Origin: Minicystis rosea
Lineage (GTDB): Bacteria; Myxococcota_A; Polyangia; Polyangiales; Polyangiaceae
DNA length: 64,000 nucleotides
NCBI GenBank assembly: GCA_001931535.1
Contig: CP016211.1
Span: 6,929,703 to 6,993,702, forward strand
Reading direction: 5' to 3'
Both the position numbers and the translations under genes were made by a program. Below are positions 43,543 through 52,378 of this stretch, in pieces (the stretch's first letter is position 1; each line of letters starts with the position of its first letter). The notes beneath the pieces are model-generated. The model ran no database searches. It saw only the letters and a program-made list of their open reading frames with translations, and had not been told where the DNA came from.

Positions 43543-45728
43543 CCGTCGTACTTCTCGTCGCCGTCGTCGACGCTCTTCACTTTGCCGTCGAACTTGCCGT
43601 CGATCTTGATGTTGCCGGGCGTGATCTCCACCGTGATCCCAGAGGCCTTGAGCGTGAGCTTGCTCGTGGCCTTGATGGTGACGTCGGCGCCCTTGAGCTT
43701 CGTCGACGAGGCCACCGTGAGCGAGAGCGGGCCGGTGTACTCTTCGTTCACCTTGCCGGAGGCCTTCACCTTGCGGCTCGCCAGCGTCTCCGAGAGCGCG
43801 CCGCGCACGGTGAGCTCGTATTTGCCCGCGTCGATGGTCTTCGCGCCCGCGACCGTCTCGGCGTTGGCGCCCGCGACCTGGACCGCGGCGTGGACGACGC
43901 CCCGCTCGTTCCACGATCCGCCGATCATCACGGCCGATGCGCCCGTCACGGCGCGCATCTGGCTCTCGATCGCCGTCTCGATCTTGGCGCCGCCCACGAG
44001 CCGCACGAGCGAGGCGCACGAGGTCGAGTAGTCGCCGCCCACGTTGAAGAGACGCAGGCCGCCCACCATCACCGACTCGGACGCGGCCTCGAGATAGAAG
44101 TTGGACTCGAGGTTGACCGTCCGGCTCGATCCGACCGTGTACGTCTGCGCGCCCGTGACCGCGACTTGATGCACGTTGCCGACGATGAGCTTGCGGTTCG
44201 AGCCGACGGTGTGCGTATCGTCGGCCTTGATGTCGGTGGCTTTGTCGTTCTCGGTGCGCTCGTTGAAATCCTTCGAGGCCACGAAGCCGAGGCCCTCGTT
44301 GCCCGCGGTGTCATCCATGAGCACCACGTTGGCGCTGCCGCCGCCGGGCGTGGTGCCGCTGCCGAACATCGTCGAGGTCTTGCTCCCGGGCAGCGATTTC
44401 GGCGGCGTGGCGGCGCCGTTGTCGAGGCGGCCGAGGAGCCACGGGACATCGGCCGAGGGGCCCGAGAAGGCGGTGACCTCTTCCCAACCCGTGCGTGGCT
44501 GAAAGAACGCGCCCGTCGTCGCCGGCTGGAGGACGCGCGTCCACGTCGAGCTGGTGTCGTCGAGCGGACGCCGTCGATCCCAGCGCAGATGGACACGCGA
44601 TCGACCGAACGAATCGGTGTGGATCTCGGAGCCGCCCGCCGCGGTCACCGTGGTCGTCTGCAAGCCGAGCGCGCGCGGCGCGCGCTGCCGCGCGGGGCGA
44701 TGACCGCCCGCCGCCGGCACCGCGGTGAAGTGCGCCTCGTAGTGCGAGTCCCCCTCGCTCGCGGCGGCGTGATCGACGAGCCGGTGCTTCACGTCGAGGA
44801 TGAGCCACTGCCCGTTCACCGCGTCGAGCGCCGCGCCGTCGAGCGCGATCACGTGCCCGGGCGCGAGCCGCCGCGACGAGGTGATACCCGTGAGCACGAC
44901 GCGCCGCCCCCGCGCTTCTTCGAGCCGGATCTTCGCCAGATCGCGGCCCACAGCGCTGTCGTCGTAGCCGCCGGGATATTCGTAGCGCTCGCGATCGCCG
45001 CGGCCGTCGGCGGCGTCGACCTGGAGATCGAGCGTGGGGTTCTCGAAGAAGTAGTCGCGAAGCGAGAGCTTGTCGGTCGCCATCACGTGGCGCAGCGCCG
45101 TGCGCGACACCGACTCGCTCGTCTCGAGGCCGCCGTGCTCCACGACTTGGAGCTGATCGATGCCGGGCACCGCCTCGAAGCCGCCCGCGTGATCGGAGAG
45201 CACCACTTCGTCCTTGCCGGTGAGCGGCAGATAGAGGGCCACGCCCTCCTCCGCGAGAATGCGCGTGACGAAGGCGAGATCGCTCTCGAAGAGCTGCACG
45301 CACTGCGGCCTCTTGCGGAGGGTGCGCAGCACGCGGGCATCGACGGTGATGGCGTGCTCCTTCAACACCTTGGTGGCGATGGAGACCGCGTCCTCGTCGA
45401 GGAAGACCACGTGATCGACGCAGTCCGAGAGGAGCGCGAGCTTGGGCACGATGGTGATGGTGCTGGCCGCCGCCGAGGTGCTCACGGCGTCGACGAGACC
45501 TTCGAAGGCGCGCTCCTCTCCATCGGGGAGCGACCACGAGAGCTTGGCCGGCTTGCCGAGCACGTCCTCCGCGACGATCTCGGGCGGAGGCGCGCCGTCC
45601 TCGTGCGCCGCGCACACCACCTCGAAGCGATAGGGCGCGTGGATTCGCTCTTCGCCTTGGACGCGCACGACCCGCAGGGTCGAGGGCGCGCCGTCGATGT
45701 GGAGCTCGGCCGATTGTGCGAGCGGCAT
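43539..45728 (-). CDS. vgrG: T6SS spike protein VgrG (copy 2)
   Basis: 729 residues. gp27-like domain (~1-370; FESDLAFVTRILAEEGVALYL, SLRDYFFENP, YEYPGGYDD), an OB-fold (GRSRVHLRWDRR, FQPRTGWEEVTAFSGPSADVP) and a C-terminal beta-helix of short repeats (HTVGSNRKLIVG, YTVGSSRTVNLES, TGASAVMIGGSW) ending in Lys/Asp-rich sequence. No extra effector domain is fused. It is translated with the DUF6484-like and Rhs genes, so it is the likely carrier of the Rhs effector. It is only about a third identical by eye to copy 3, so they are not recent duplicates. Confidence 0.92.
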   Translation of the reverse strand: MPLAQSAELHIDGAPSTLRVVRVQGEERIHAPYRFEVVCAAHEDGAPPPEIVAEDVLGKPAKLSWSLPDGEERAFEGLVDAVSTSAAASTITIVPKLALLSDCVDHVVFLDEDAVSIATKVLKEHAITVDARVLRTLRKRPQCVQLFESDLAFVTRILAEEGVALYLPLTGKDEVVLSDHAGGFEAVPGIDQLQVVEHGGLETSESVSRTALRHVMATDKLSLRDYFFENPTLDLQVDAADGRGDRERYEYPGGYDDSAVGRDLAKIRLEEARGRRVVLTGITSSRRLAPGHVIALDGAALDAVNGQWLILDVKHRLVDHAAASEGDSHYEAHFTAVPAAGGHRPARQRAPRALGLQTTTVTAAGGSEIHTDSFGRSRVHLRWDRRRPLDDTSSTWTRVLQPATTGAFFQPRTGWEEVTAFSGPSADVPWLLGRLDNGAATPPKSLPGSKTSTMFGSGTTPGGGSANVVLMDDTAGNEGLGFVASKDFNERTENDKATDIKADDTHTVGSNRKLIVGNVHQVAVTGAQTYTVGSSRTVNLESNFYLEAASESVMVGGLRLFNVGGDYSTSCASLVRLVGGAKIETAIESQMRAVTGASAVMIGGSWNERGVVHAAVQVAGANAETVAGAKTIDAGKYELTVRGALSETLASRKVKASGKVNEEYTGPLSLTVASSTKLKGADVTIKATSKLTLKASGITVEITPGNIKIDGKFDGKVKSVDDGDEKYDG

Positions 45729-45749
45729 TCTCTCCCCCTGCTCCGATCG

Positions 45750-47948
45750 CTACTCGACGGTGCTCCCGCCGGTGCGCTTGACGCTGCCTTTGACGCTGGT
45801 CGTGCCGCTCTTCGCCTTCAGCTTGCCGCCGCCGATCTGGAGCGCCTTCGCGTTGATCTTGCCGGCCACCGTGACCGTGATCTCCGGCGCTTCGAGCACC
45901 AGGGCCTCACCGGCGGTGAGCTTCGCGCCCGCGCCCACGGTGAGGTTGCCCGCGGCGCCGACCTCCACCGTCCAGTCGCCGTCGGTGGTCTCCTTGTCGG
46001 GGCCGGACGTGAGGCTCTTCGCGCCCGTGATGCTCTCGTTCATGCCGCTCGAAGCCTTGATGGTGCGGCTCCCGCCGACCATTTCGGTGCGCGCGGCGGC
46101 GACGCCCTGGCTCATGCCGAGGCCGGCCTTGAGCGACATCGAGCCGCCGATGAGCTGGGTGTACGCGCCCTTGATCGTGTAATTCGCCTGATTGCACTGT
46201 AGGCCGTAAACCGCGCCCACGAGCTCGCTGTAAGCGCCCTTGATGGAGAGGACCCGGTTCGCCGTGACCTTGATCGACTCCATGCCTCCGATCATCTCGG
46301 AGCGCGAGCCCTTCACCTTGGTCACGTAGCTCGTGCCGATGTTGACCGTTTGATTCGCGCCCACGGTGTGCGATTGGCTGCCGCCGACCGACATCTGATA
46401 AGCGAGCTTGACGTCGTGGGTCTCGTCCACGCTCACGTTGGTCGTGGCGCTGCCGCCGACGGTCACCGTTTGATCGCGGGTCGCGTGGACGAACATCTCC
46501 TGCCCGCCGCCGGTGTCGCCGACGCGGATCTCGTTGGTGGTGCCGTCGCGCGGCGAGGTCGCTGATTGGAGCGACGTCGTCGCCGCGCTGCCCGGGAGGC
46601 CATACGGCACGACGGCCGTGCCGTTGTAGGCCCGGCCGAGCACGAAGGGCCGATCGGGATTGCCATCCACGTAGGCGACCGGGACCTCCCAACCGACGCG
46701 CGGGAGGAGCATCGACGCGCCCATGTTGATTTGGACGCAGCGCGACCAATACGACGACTTGTCGTCGGTGATGCCCGATCGATCCCACGGAAAGCGCAGC
46801 TTCACGCGGCCGAGATCGTCGACGTGAATCTCTTCACCGCCGGGGCCCGTGGTGATGGCGGGCTCGACGCCGGCGACGCGCGGCGGGCGGCGCGGGATGT
46901 CCGGACGATGCGCCATGTCCCCCGCGGGCACGAGCATGACGCGGCACTCGAGGGCCGAAGTGGCGGCATCGGCGCGCGCCCCATTCGCCAAGGTGAATTC
47001 GGCGCCGGTGATGAGGTAGGCGCGGTTCATCCAATCGTCGGCGCAGCCCGCGATCTTCATGACCCGTCCGGGCTTGAGGCGAACGCAATTCGCCACCGCG
47101 TGGGCGTGCTGCTCGTGACGGCGGAGCTGCTCGAGCCGAACCGCGGCACGGCGCTTGGCGGCGTCGCTGTCGTTGACGGAGGATGGGTATTCGTAGTGCT
47201 CGAGCCCGCCCGCGCCGGCCGTGCCTTCGATGGGCACGTCGGGCGCGCGCATGTCGTAGTCGCGCACGCGCACCGCCGACGGCGCGAGCACGCGCGTGAG
47301 CACCAGATCGTAAATGGCGCGCTCGTGCGCGTTGCCGCTCGCTCCCTCGAACGGGAGCTCGACCTTGCCCTCGATTCCGTCGTGCGAGGCAGCGTCGTCC
47401 GCGAGCACGATCACCGGCCCTTGGCCCTCGAGGTCGTCGAACCAGAACGAGATCCCGTCGTCGGCGAGGAGGCGGGTGAAGAAGTTGTAGTCCGTCTCGT
47501 CGTAAAGCACCGTTTGCGGGCGCGGCTGGTACTCGCCCGACAAGCGCCACACGATCTGGCTCGCGGGGATGCCCGCGTCCTTCAAGAGCGCGTCGATGAT
47601 CTCTTTGGTCGTCTTGTCGAGGAAGACCCGATATCCCGAGCGCAGCGTGAGAAACCAGAGCAGCGAGCCCAGCGTCACCGTGTAGTGGGCGCCGTCGCGA
47701 CCGATGCCCTCGAAGGCCACGCCGGTGACGACGAGGCCGACGTTGCGCGCCGAGCCCTCCATGTCGTCGACGAGCGACAGCGTCGCCGGTTGACCGATCA
47801 CCGCATCCGGATCGATCGTCGGGTCGTCGACGAGAATCGATACCTCCCAACGCGAGAGGGCATTCATCGCCTCCGTGCCGGAGATGCGGACGGTACGGAG
47901 CCCTTCGGGGAGGGCGTCACACGCGAGCGCGGCAAAGATGGAGCTCAT
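45750..47948 (-). CDS. vgrG: T6SS spike protein VgrG (copy 3)
   Basis: 732 residues with the VgrG order: gp27-like part (~1-390; YDETDYNFFTRLLADDGISFWF, YEYPSSVND), OB-fold (GRVKLRFPWDRSG, RVGWEVPVAYVDGNPDRP) and a C-terminal beta-helix (HTVGANQTVNIG, KVKGSRSEMIGGM, SYSELVG-like units). It begins the four-gene spike-effector operon; its stop is 21 bases before vgrG2. Two VgrGs in one operon suggest a heterotrimeric spike tip. The start at ATG 47948 is close behind the convergent-side YkgJ-like gene, whose stop is at 47966. Confidence 0.9.
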   Translation of the reverse strand: MSSIFAALACDALPEGLRTVRISGTEAMNALSRWEVSILVDDPTIDPDAVIGQPATLSLVDDMEGSARNVGLVVTGVAFEGIGRDGAHYTVTLGSLLWFLTLRSGYRVFLDKTTKEIIDALLKDAGIPASQIVWRLSGEYQPRPQTVLYDETDYNFFTRLLADDGISFWFDDLEGQGPVIVLADDAASHDGIEGKVELPFEGASGNAHERAIYDLVLTRVLAPSAVRVRDYDMRAPDVPIEGTAGAGGLEHYEYPSSVNDSDAAKRRAAVRLEQLRRHEQHAHAVANCVRLKPGRVMKIAGCADDWMNRAYLITGAEFTLANGARADAATSALECRVMLVPAGDMAHRPDIPRRPPRVAGVEPAITTGPGGEEIHVDDLGRVKLRFPWDRSGITDDKSSYWSRCVQINMGASMLLPRVGWEVPVAYVDGNPDRPFVLGRAYNGTAVVPYGLPGSAATTSLQSATSPRDGTTNEIRVGDTGGGQEMFVHATRDQTVTVGGSATTNVSVDETHDVKLAYQMSVGGSQSHTVGANQTVNIGTSYVTKVKGSRSEMIGGMESIKVTANRVLSIKGAYSELVGAVYGLQCNQANYTIKGAYTQLIGGSMSLKAGLGMSQGVAAARTEMVGGSRTIKASSGMNESITGAKSLTSGPDKETTDGDWTVEVGAAGNLTVGAGAKLTAGEALVLEAPEITVTVAGKINAKALQIGGGKLKAKSGTTSVKGSVKRTGGSTVE

Positions 47949-47965
47949 GGCCGGCCGGTCAGACG

Positions 47966-49039
47966 TTACACAGGTGTTCTACAGGCTTCAATCGTCTGTG
48001 CCCCCAAACGCGGTCGAGCCAATGTCATTCTTCCCAGGGCCTGTCGCCAAGGACGCGCCGATCCAATGGTTTCCACCACCATGACGGCCTCGGCCTCGGC
48101 GCGATCGGGTCGTCGTCCGTCCCCAACCCACGTCGCCGCGAGGGCCGTGGCGATCGACCAGCGCACCGAGAGATCGGTCGCGAGCACGGCGAGCGTCCCG
48201 CCCGCGGCCCACGAGAGGTCCCAAAGCACGTCGGCGGCCCAATCGCCGATCACCGCGCCGGGCCGCGTCGGCACCGTCGCGCGCGCCTCCGCCGCATCGA
48301 AGAAACGCGTCCAAGGCCGCGCCGGAAGCGGCCCCGTGGGCTCGCCGAGCCGAGCCTGAAGCGCGTGCCCGAACCAAGCCATGGCCGCATCGAATGCGGT
48401 CCCACCGGCCTCCGCAGCTCGGAACGTGCGACCGATGATCGACCACGTGAGCCGCTCGAGATCGGGGAGCCCCGCCGGTATCCCGAGCACCGTGGATGGG
48501 GATTCGCCGGCCACGAGGTTGTCGATCATCGCCGCTTCCTCGCGAGCATACGTCGCGAACGAGACGGACGTGCGATCGGTGATCGAGATGCGATCACCGA
48601 TGCGCGCGAGCGGCGTGAGACGCCCACTCCGGCCACCGAGCGATCGCGCGGCGTCCTCGAGATCGAGCGGCGGGCGCTCACCGAGCGTGCGACACGGACA
48701 GCGATGCAGCGTGGTGATGCGGCCTCCGGCCGGCGTGGCCACGAGGCCATATGGGAAGCTGCGGCAGGTCACCGGCTTTGGGGCCGTCGTATCGACGTGC
48801 AGCGCACAGCGGCCTTCTTCGAGGAAGGGGCAGGTGCCATCCGCGCGCATCACCATGGCCTCCGCACCGCTGCGCTCGCTCCGCGCGACGGCGCCCGGCG
48901 CGCGGCGGCGCAGGGCGACGATCTCCCGGGAACGCAGGGGCGCGACGAGGTGAATGTCGGAGCAGCACAGGCCATCTCCCGCGCAGGCGAACCGGGCCCC
49001 GGGACGCGCGATCAACGGACGGAGACGCGCGGACGTCAT
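47966..49039 (-). CDS. YkgJ-type Cys-cluster protein
   Basis: 357 residues. The N-terminal ~110 residues carry the YkgJ/CxxCxxCC pattern for zinc or iron-sulphur binding: FACAGDGLCCSDIHL, a second Cys site TCPFLEEGRCALH, and a PVTCRSFPY Cys. The remaining ~240 residues are helical and not recognised. It is upstream of, and in line with, the vgrG3 operon (17 bases between its stop and the vgrG3 start), so it is probably the first gene of that transcript. The role in T6SS is unknown. It diverges from the small helical-module gene with 60 bases between the starts. Confidence 0.75.
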   Translation of the reverse strand: MTSARLRPLIARPGARFACAGDGLCCSDIHLVAPLRSREIVALRRRAPGAVARSERSGAEAMVMRADGTCPFLEEGRCALHVDTTAPKPVTCRSFPYGLVATPAGGRITTLHRCPCRTLGERPPLDLEDAARSLGGRSGRLTPLARIGDRISITDRTSVSFATYAREEAAMIDNLVAGESPSTVLGIPAGLPDLERLTWSIIGRTFRAAEAGGTAFDAAMAWFGHALQARLGEPTGPLPARPWTRFFDAAEARATVPTRPGAVIGDWAADVLWDLSWAAGGTLAVLATDLSVRWSIATALAATWVGDGRRPDRAEAEAVMVVETIGSARPWRQALGRMTLARPRLGAQTIEACRTPV

Positions 49040-49099
49040 GCCTCTGCGTTGGCCGCGACGCGGGCCGCCGTCAACGCGGTGTTTTGCTACCCTCGCGCC

Positions 49100-49552
49100 G
49101 TGAGCTCTCTCAAGGACCTCCCGCTGGATCTCGATACGTTCGCGCGCATCCAAGCCGAAGCGGCGGAGGGCAAGGCCCCGCTCGATCGCATCCTCGCCCG
49201 ACACGCGCTGACCGAAGACGCCTGGACGTCCGCACAAGGCACCATCGTCGGCGCGCTCGCCGCCGAGGCCATGAGCGACGGCCCCACGCCGCTCGGCGAC
49301 GCCTATGCCGAAGCGCTCGCGCGGGCCAACGATGCGCTCGCTCCCGTTCCACAGCTCACCCCGGAAGCCTGGGCCGAGCTCGCCGCCGCGTTCGCGACGA
49401 AGGGTGCCGACGCGCTCGCCGAGCGTGGCCTCGGCGCGAACGACTACCTTCGGCTTGCGCGCCATTGGGCCGGGATCCTGGCCCGCGAGCCTGCCGTCGC
49501 CGAGCGATATGCCAAGGCCTATGCGGCGGTGGCGCGGGGCGCGGGCCGGTGA
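49100..49552 (+). CDS. Helical-module protein (two repeats)
   Basis: 150 residues starting at GTG 49100. It reads as two copies of a ~65-residue helical module: DTFARIQAEAAEGKAPLDRILARHALTEDAW and EAWAELAAAFATKGADALAERGLGANDY. The module pattern is (F/W/Y)A-x2-AE or AA, then L-(D/E)-R-x(2)-L/G, then a W/Y, then a second helical pair ending in x-Y. It recurs three times in the protein at 50555-52369. No known family was recognised. The flanking T6SS genes suggest a structural or regulatory role there. Confidence 0.65.
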   Translation: MSSLKDLPLDLDTFARIQAEAAEGKAPLDRILARHALTEDAWTSAQGTIVGALAAEAMSDGPTPLGDAYAEALARANDALAPVPQLTPEAWAELAAAFATKGADALAERGLGANDYLRLARHWAGILAREPAVAERYAKAYAAVARGAGR

Positions 49553-49555
49553 GGA

Positions 49556-49604
49556 GCGAAGAGGAGATTTGAACGCAAAGCGAAGAGGAGATTTGAACGC
49601 AAAG
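49556..49604. repeat. Tandem 24-base direct repeat
   Basis: GCGAAGAGGAGATTTGAACG starts at 49556 and again at 49580, period 24 bases, just after the helical-module gene stop. The second copy leads directly into the left arm of the inverted repeat at 49596. It looks like a small local duplication at the edge of the repeat element. Confidence 0.75.
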
Positions 49605-49786
49605 GCGCAGAGGCGCAAAGACGCAAAAAGACGGGAAGATTTTGATTTTTCACCTTCGCCCGAGACAGGTATTCGCCTCTGCCCTCTGACGCGAAGGTGC
49701 GACGTTACGACTTCACACGGTCATGCTTGGAAGCGCAACGAGAGCCCATCTTCCAATGCCTTTTTGCGTCTTTGCGCCTTTGCGTT
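49596..49786. repeat. Widely spaced inverted repeat of the same repeat family
   Basis: Left arm 49596-49630 (AACGCAAAGGCGCAGAGGCG then CAAAGACGCAAAAAG) and right arm 49759-49786 (its complement, lacking an 8-base segment) enclose 128 bases. It lies between the convergent stops of the helical-module gene and the metallopeptidase-like gene. The arms share the core GCAAAGACGCAAAAAG with the 38986 copy. Confidence 0.8.
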
Positions 49787-49811
49787 AAAATCTGCGCTGA
49801 ATCTCCGGCCA

Positions 49812-50459
49812 TCAAGCAGAGAAGGTGACGCCGGGAAGCATGGTGTTGAGCTCGGCCACGAGCGCGGTGAGGTGACGGGCGCGGACTTGGCGGCCGATGT
49901 TGAGGATGCTGTCGGTGTCGGCGAGATGGTCGCTGCCGACGTTGTATTCGTCTTGGTTGGGGATGCCGGGGCTCTGCGGCATGGTGTGGCCGAACTCGTG
50001 GGGGAGCGCGTAGAAGGTGCGGGTCGCGCCGGCCGCGTTCGAAGGGTGGTAAGAGGCGACGTCGGCGCTGTCGAGATGGATGTGGCGCGCCGGGAAATCG
50101 ACGTAGCTGATGAAGGTCGTGGGATCGCTGCCCGGCGGCATCTTCCGCACGGTCACGGCCCAATGACCGCCGGTGAGCACCCATTGGACATCGAATTGGA
50201 GCGGCGGGAGCTGCCCGTGGGGAAAGCGATCGACGAAGGGATGATGGCCCGCCACGCGGAGACGCACGCGGCCGCTCCACGTGCCCCACACCTGCCGATC
50301 GAGGGTGTGGTGGAAACGCCGGCGCTCGGTCAAAGCCCACGGACGGGACGGCGGGACCACGGTCCACGCGTAGCGCCAGCGCTCTTGCACGAAGATGGCG
50401 CCCGTCTCGGTGTTCAAATCGATGTCACCCCAAGCCGGATGGCGAACGACGTGACCCAT
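49812..50459 (-). CDS. Putative zinc metallopeptidase (zincin), candidate T6SS effector
   Basis: 215 residues, no signal peptide. The HEFGH motif (154-158, ALPHEFGHTM) gives the two zinc His and catalytic Glu. Downstream DEY (170-172), Asp 181/183 and His 196 (QVRARH) provide candidate third ligands; the series HEFGH...PDEY-like...D-x-D-SILNIG...RH recalls soluble metzincin-type secreted peptidases. The N-terminal 150 residues contain several Trp and alternating beta-like stretches. It lies in the T6SS island with no immunity gene identified. An effector that degrades a target-cell protein or peptide is inference. ATG 50459 has only a distant purine-rich site upstream. Confidence 0.65.
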   Translation of the reverse strand: MGHVVRHPAWGDIDLNTETGAIFVQERWRYAWTVVPPSRPWALTERRRFHHTLDRQVWGTWSGRVRLRVAGHHPFVDRFPHGQLPPLQFDVQWVLTGGHWAVTVRKMPPGSDPTTFISYVDFPARHIHLDSADVASYHPSNAAGATRTFYALPHEFGHTMPQSPGIPNQDEYNVGSDHLADTDSILNIGRQVRARHLTALVAELNTMLPGVTFSA

Positions 50460-50554
50460 GGCGGAAAACGATCGCTCCTCCCATGGGCGGTCGTCAACGA
50501 GTCTCGTCGAGGCGTGATGACGAGGACCGGGCAATGGAGGCACGATGTGTCCAC

Positions 50555-52369
50555 ATGCCTCCTCCGGTCGTGCCCGAGCCTCACCTCCGTGGCCTGTCGC
50601 TGGCGAAGCTCGCCGGTGTCGATGCGGGGCTCGCCGAGAAGCTGCCGATCGATCGGGTGCTCGAGAACGAGGGTGTTTCGGCCGAGGTTTGGCGCAAAGG
50701 CGAAGAGCTCTGGCGCGCAAAGCTCGTGGAGGACGCGGACGAAGAAGGGCCCCTCTCTCCCGCCTACGACGAGCGTTTGGCCGCGGCGCAGGGTCGTTAT
50801 TCAAGGCCCATCGCTCCGCTCGACGAGGATCTGCCGGCGTGGCTCGATTTCGTGCGTCGCTTCGCGGCGTCGGAGGAGCCGCTCGTGCTCCTCGCCGCGC
50901 TCGCGCTGCGCCCAACCGATCTCGTGCGCTTGCACCGCCGCTGGTCGCGCGCCTTCGAGCTCGATGCGTCGTTGCGCGCCCGTGCCGAGGATCTGCTGCG
51001 CGCGGATCCCGGCCCCATGCCCGAGCTTCACATCGGCGAGACGCTCATCGCGCCACCACCGCCCGAAGGGCCGGCCGAAGAGGTGCCGCCGCCCGTGGAC
51101 GACGACCTCGACGAAGATGACGACTTCGACGACGACGATGAGGATGATGACGACGATGAGGACGACGAGATCGACGAGGAAGCGCCGCCGCTCTGGGTGC
51201 CGCTCCCGGGTTGGTCCAACGACACGCCGGCGTCGCAGCCCGTGTCGAGCGCCGTCGTCGAGCGCGTGATCGAGGCGCCTCCGGCCGCGCCGCCGTCGCT
51301 GCCTTCGTTCGTGCTCGCGGGGACGCGCACTGCGATCTCGGGTGCGATGGAGCCCAAGGTCACGCCGCCGCCTCCCATGGCCGTCGCGCCGCTCGTGGCG
51401 CCGCCGCCCGCCGATGCCGGCGCGACCGTCGCCGGCGTGATGATGTCGCCGTTCGCCAAGGCGCTTCCGTTTCGAGCGGGAGAGGCGGCTGCGCCCGCCT
51501 CGGTTCCATCGATTGCGGTGCTCTCGAAGCCGCGTGGAGAGGAGGGCGTGGCTTCGCAGGGCGCGCCCGCTTCGCAGCGCGATGCATTGCCATTCCGATC
51601 CGAGGAGGCCGCTCGCACGCCCGCGCCGGGAGCCGATGCGGGCGCGACGGTCGCGGGGGTCGTGATCTCACCCTTCGCGATGGGGCTACCGTTTCAAGCG
51701 GGAGAGCGGGCGCGCGCTTCTGCGACGCAGGCGCCTGCCGATGGCGCACCGCCGAGCGCACGAGGCTCCGCACCGCAGGCATCACCGCCTCCGCCCGCCG
51801 TCGCACCGGCGAAGAAGCCGCTCGATGCCAACGCGACCGTGGCCGGCGTGATGATGTCGCCGTTCGCCAAAGCGCTTCCCTTCGCGGCGGATCCGCGCGC
51901 GACACCGGCGAGCGTCCCCGAGGCGCCGCGATCGTCGAGCTCGCTGCCCTTTCGTGCGCCGGCCGAGCATGCGCCACCGGCGAGCGTCCCCGAGGCGCCG
52001 CGATCGTCGAGCTCGCTGCCCTTCCGATCGACGGCCGAGCATGCGCCGCCGGCGAGCGTTCCCGAGGCGCCGCGATCGGCTCCGACGATGGCGACGGCGC
52101 CGGCCAGCGCCGCGGGCGCGCCGCGATCACCGGAGCTCACGCTGGAGCAGTATGCGTCCCTCTGCGCGGAGCTCGCGGTGTATGTGCAGCACACGGAGGC
52201 CGTGTTCGAGCGGTATGGCCTCCGCGATGTGAAGCAACGGGTCGCGCTCGATCTCTGGTGGCGCGAGCGCCTGCGGAGGGCTCCCGATCAACATCGCGCT
52301 TGGCAGGGTTTGTACGAGCGCTACCACGCGCATTGGACCGAGGTCGCGCGCCGCGGATCGGGGCGTTGA
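50555..52369 (+). CDS. Helical-module protein with acidic tract and ATVAGV-LPF repeats
   Basis: 604 residues. N-terminus (~1-75) and the next ~60 residues each resemble the module of the gene at 49100 (KLAGVDAGLAEKLPIDRVLENEGVSAEVWRKGEELW; PAWLDFVRRFAASEEPLVLLAAL). An acidic run of ~25 Asp/Glu (about 175-205) follows. Residues ~270-540 are low-complexity, with three copies of ATVAGVxxSPFAxxLPF and 24-residue Pro/Ala/Ser repeats. The C-terminal ~70 residues are a further module (LTLEQYASLCAELAVY...DLWWRERLRRAP). ATG 50555 has GGAGG about 14 bases upstream; ATG 50534 is an alternative. Function unknown; the LPF motif recurs in T6SS proteins of this group by general impression only. Confidence 0.7.
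   Translation: MPPPVVPEPHLRGLSLAKLAGVDAGLAEKLPIDRVLENEGVSAEVWRKGEELWRAKLVEDADEEGPLSPAYDERLAAAQGRYSRPIAPLDEDLPAWLDFVRRFAASEEPLVLLAALALRPTDLVRLHRRWSRAFELDASLRARAEDLLRADPGPMPELHIGETLIAPPPPEGPAEEVPPPVDDDLDEDDDFDDDDEDDDDDEDDEIDEEAPPLWVPLPGWSNDTPASQPVSSAVVERVIEAPPAAPPSLPSFVLAGTRTAISGAMEPKVTPPPPMAVAPLVAPPPADAGATVAGVMMSPFAKALPFRAGEAAAPASVPSIAVLSKPRGEEGVASQGAPASQRDALPFRSEEAARTPAPGADAGATVAGVVISPFAMGLPFQAGERARASATQAPADGAPPSARGSAPQASPPPPAVAPAKKPLDANATVAGVMMSPFAKALPFAADPRATPASVPEAPRSSSSLPFRAPAEHAPPASVPEAPRSSSSLPFRSTAEHAPPASVPEAPRSAPTMATAPASAAGAPRSPELTLEQYASLCAELAVYVQHTEAVFERYGLRDVKQRVALDLWWRERLRRAPDQHRAWQGLYERYHAHWTEVARRGSGR
51904..52080 (+). repeat. 72-base tandem repeat inside the helical-module gene
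   Basis: Units start at 51904, 51976 and 52048 (period 72 bases, 24 codons), each beginning ACCGGCGAGCGTCCCCGAGG or a near match. The first two are near-identical; the third is cut short. They encode the PASVPEAPRSSSSLPF repeats, so copy-number change keeps the reading frame. Confidence 0.85.
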
Positions 52370-52378
52370 GGAATCGCC

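Noticed and set aside
43482-46202. 906-codon plus-strand frame opposite vgrG2 and vgrG3
   Set aside because: Antisense shadow; both vgrG genes have complete domain patterns on the minus strand.
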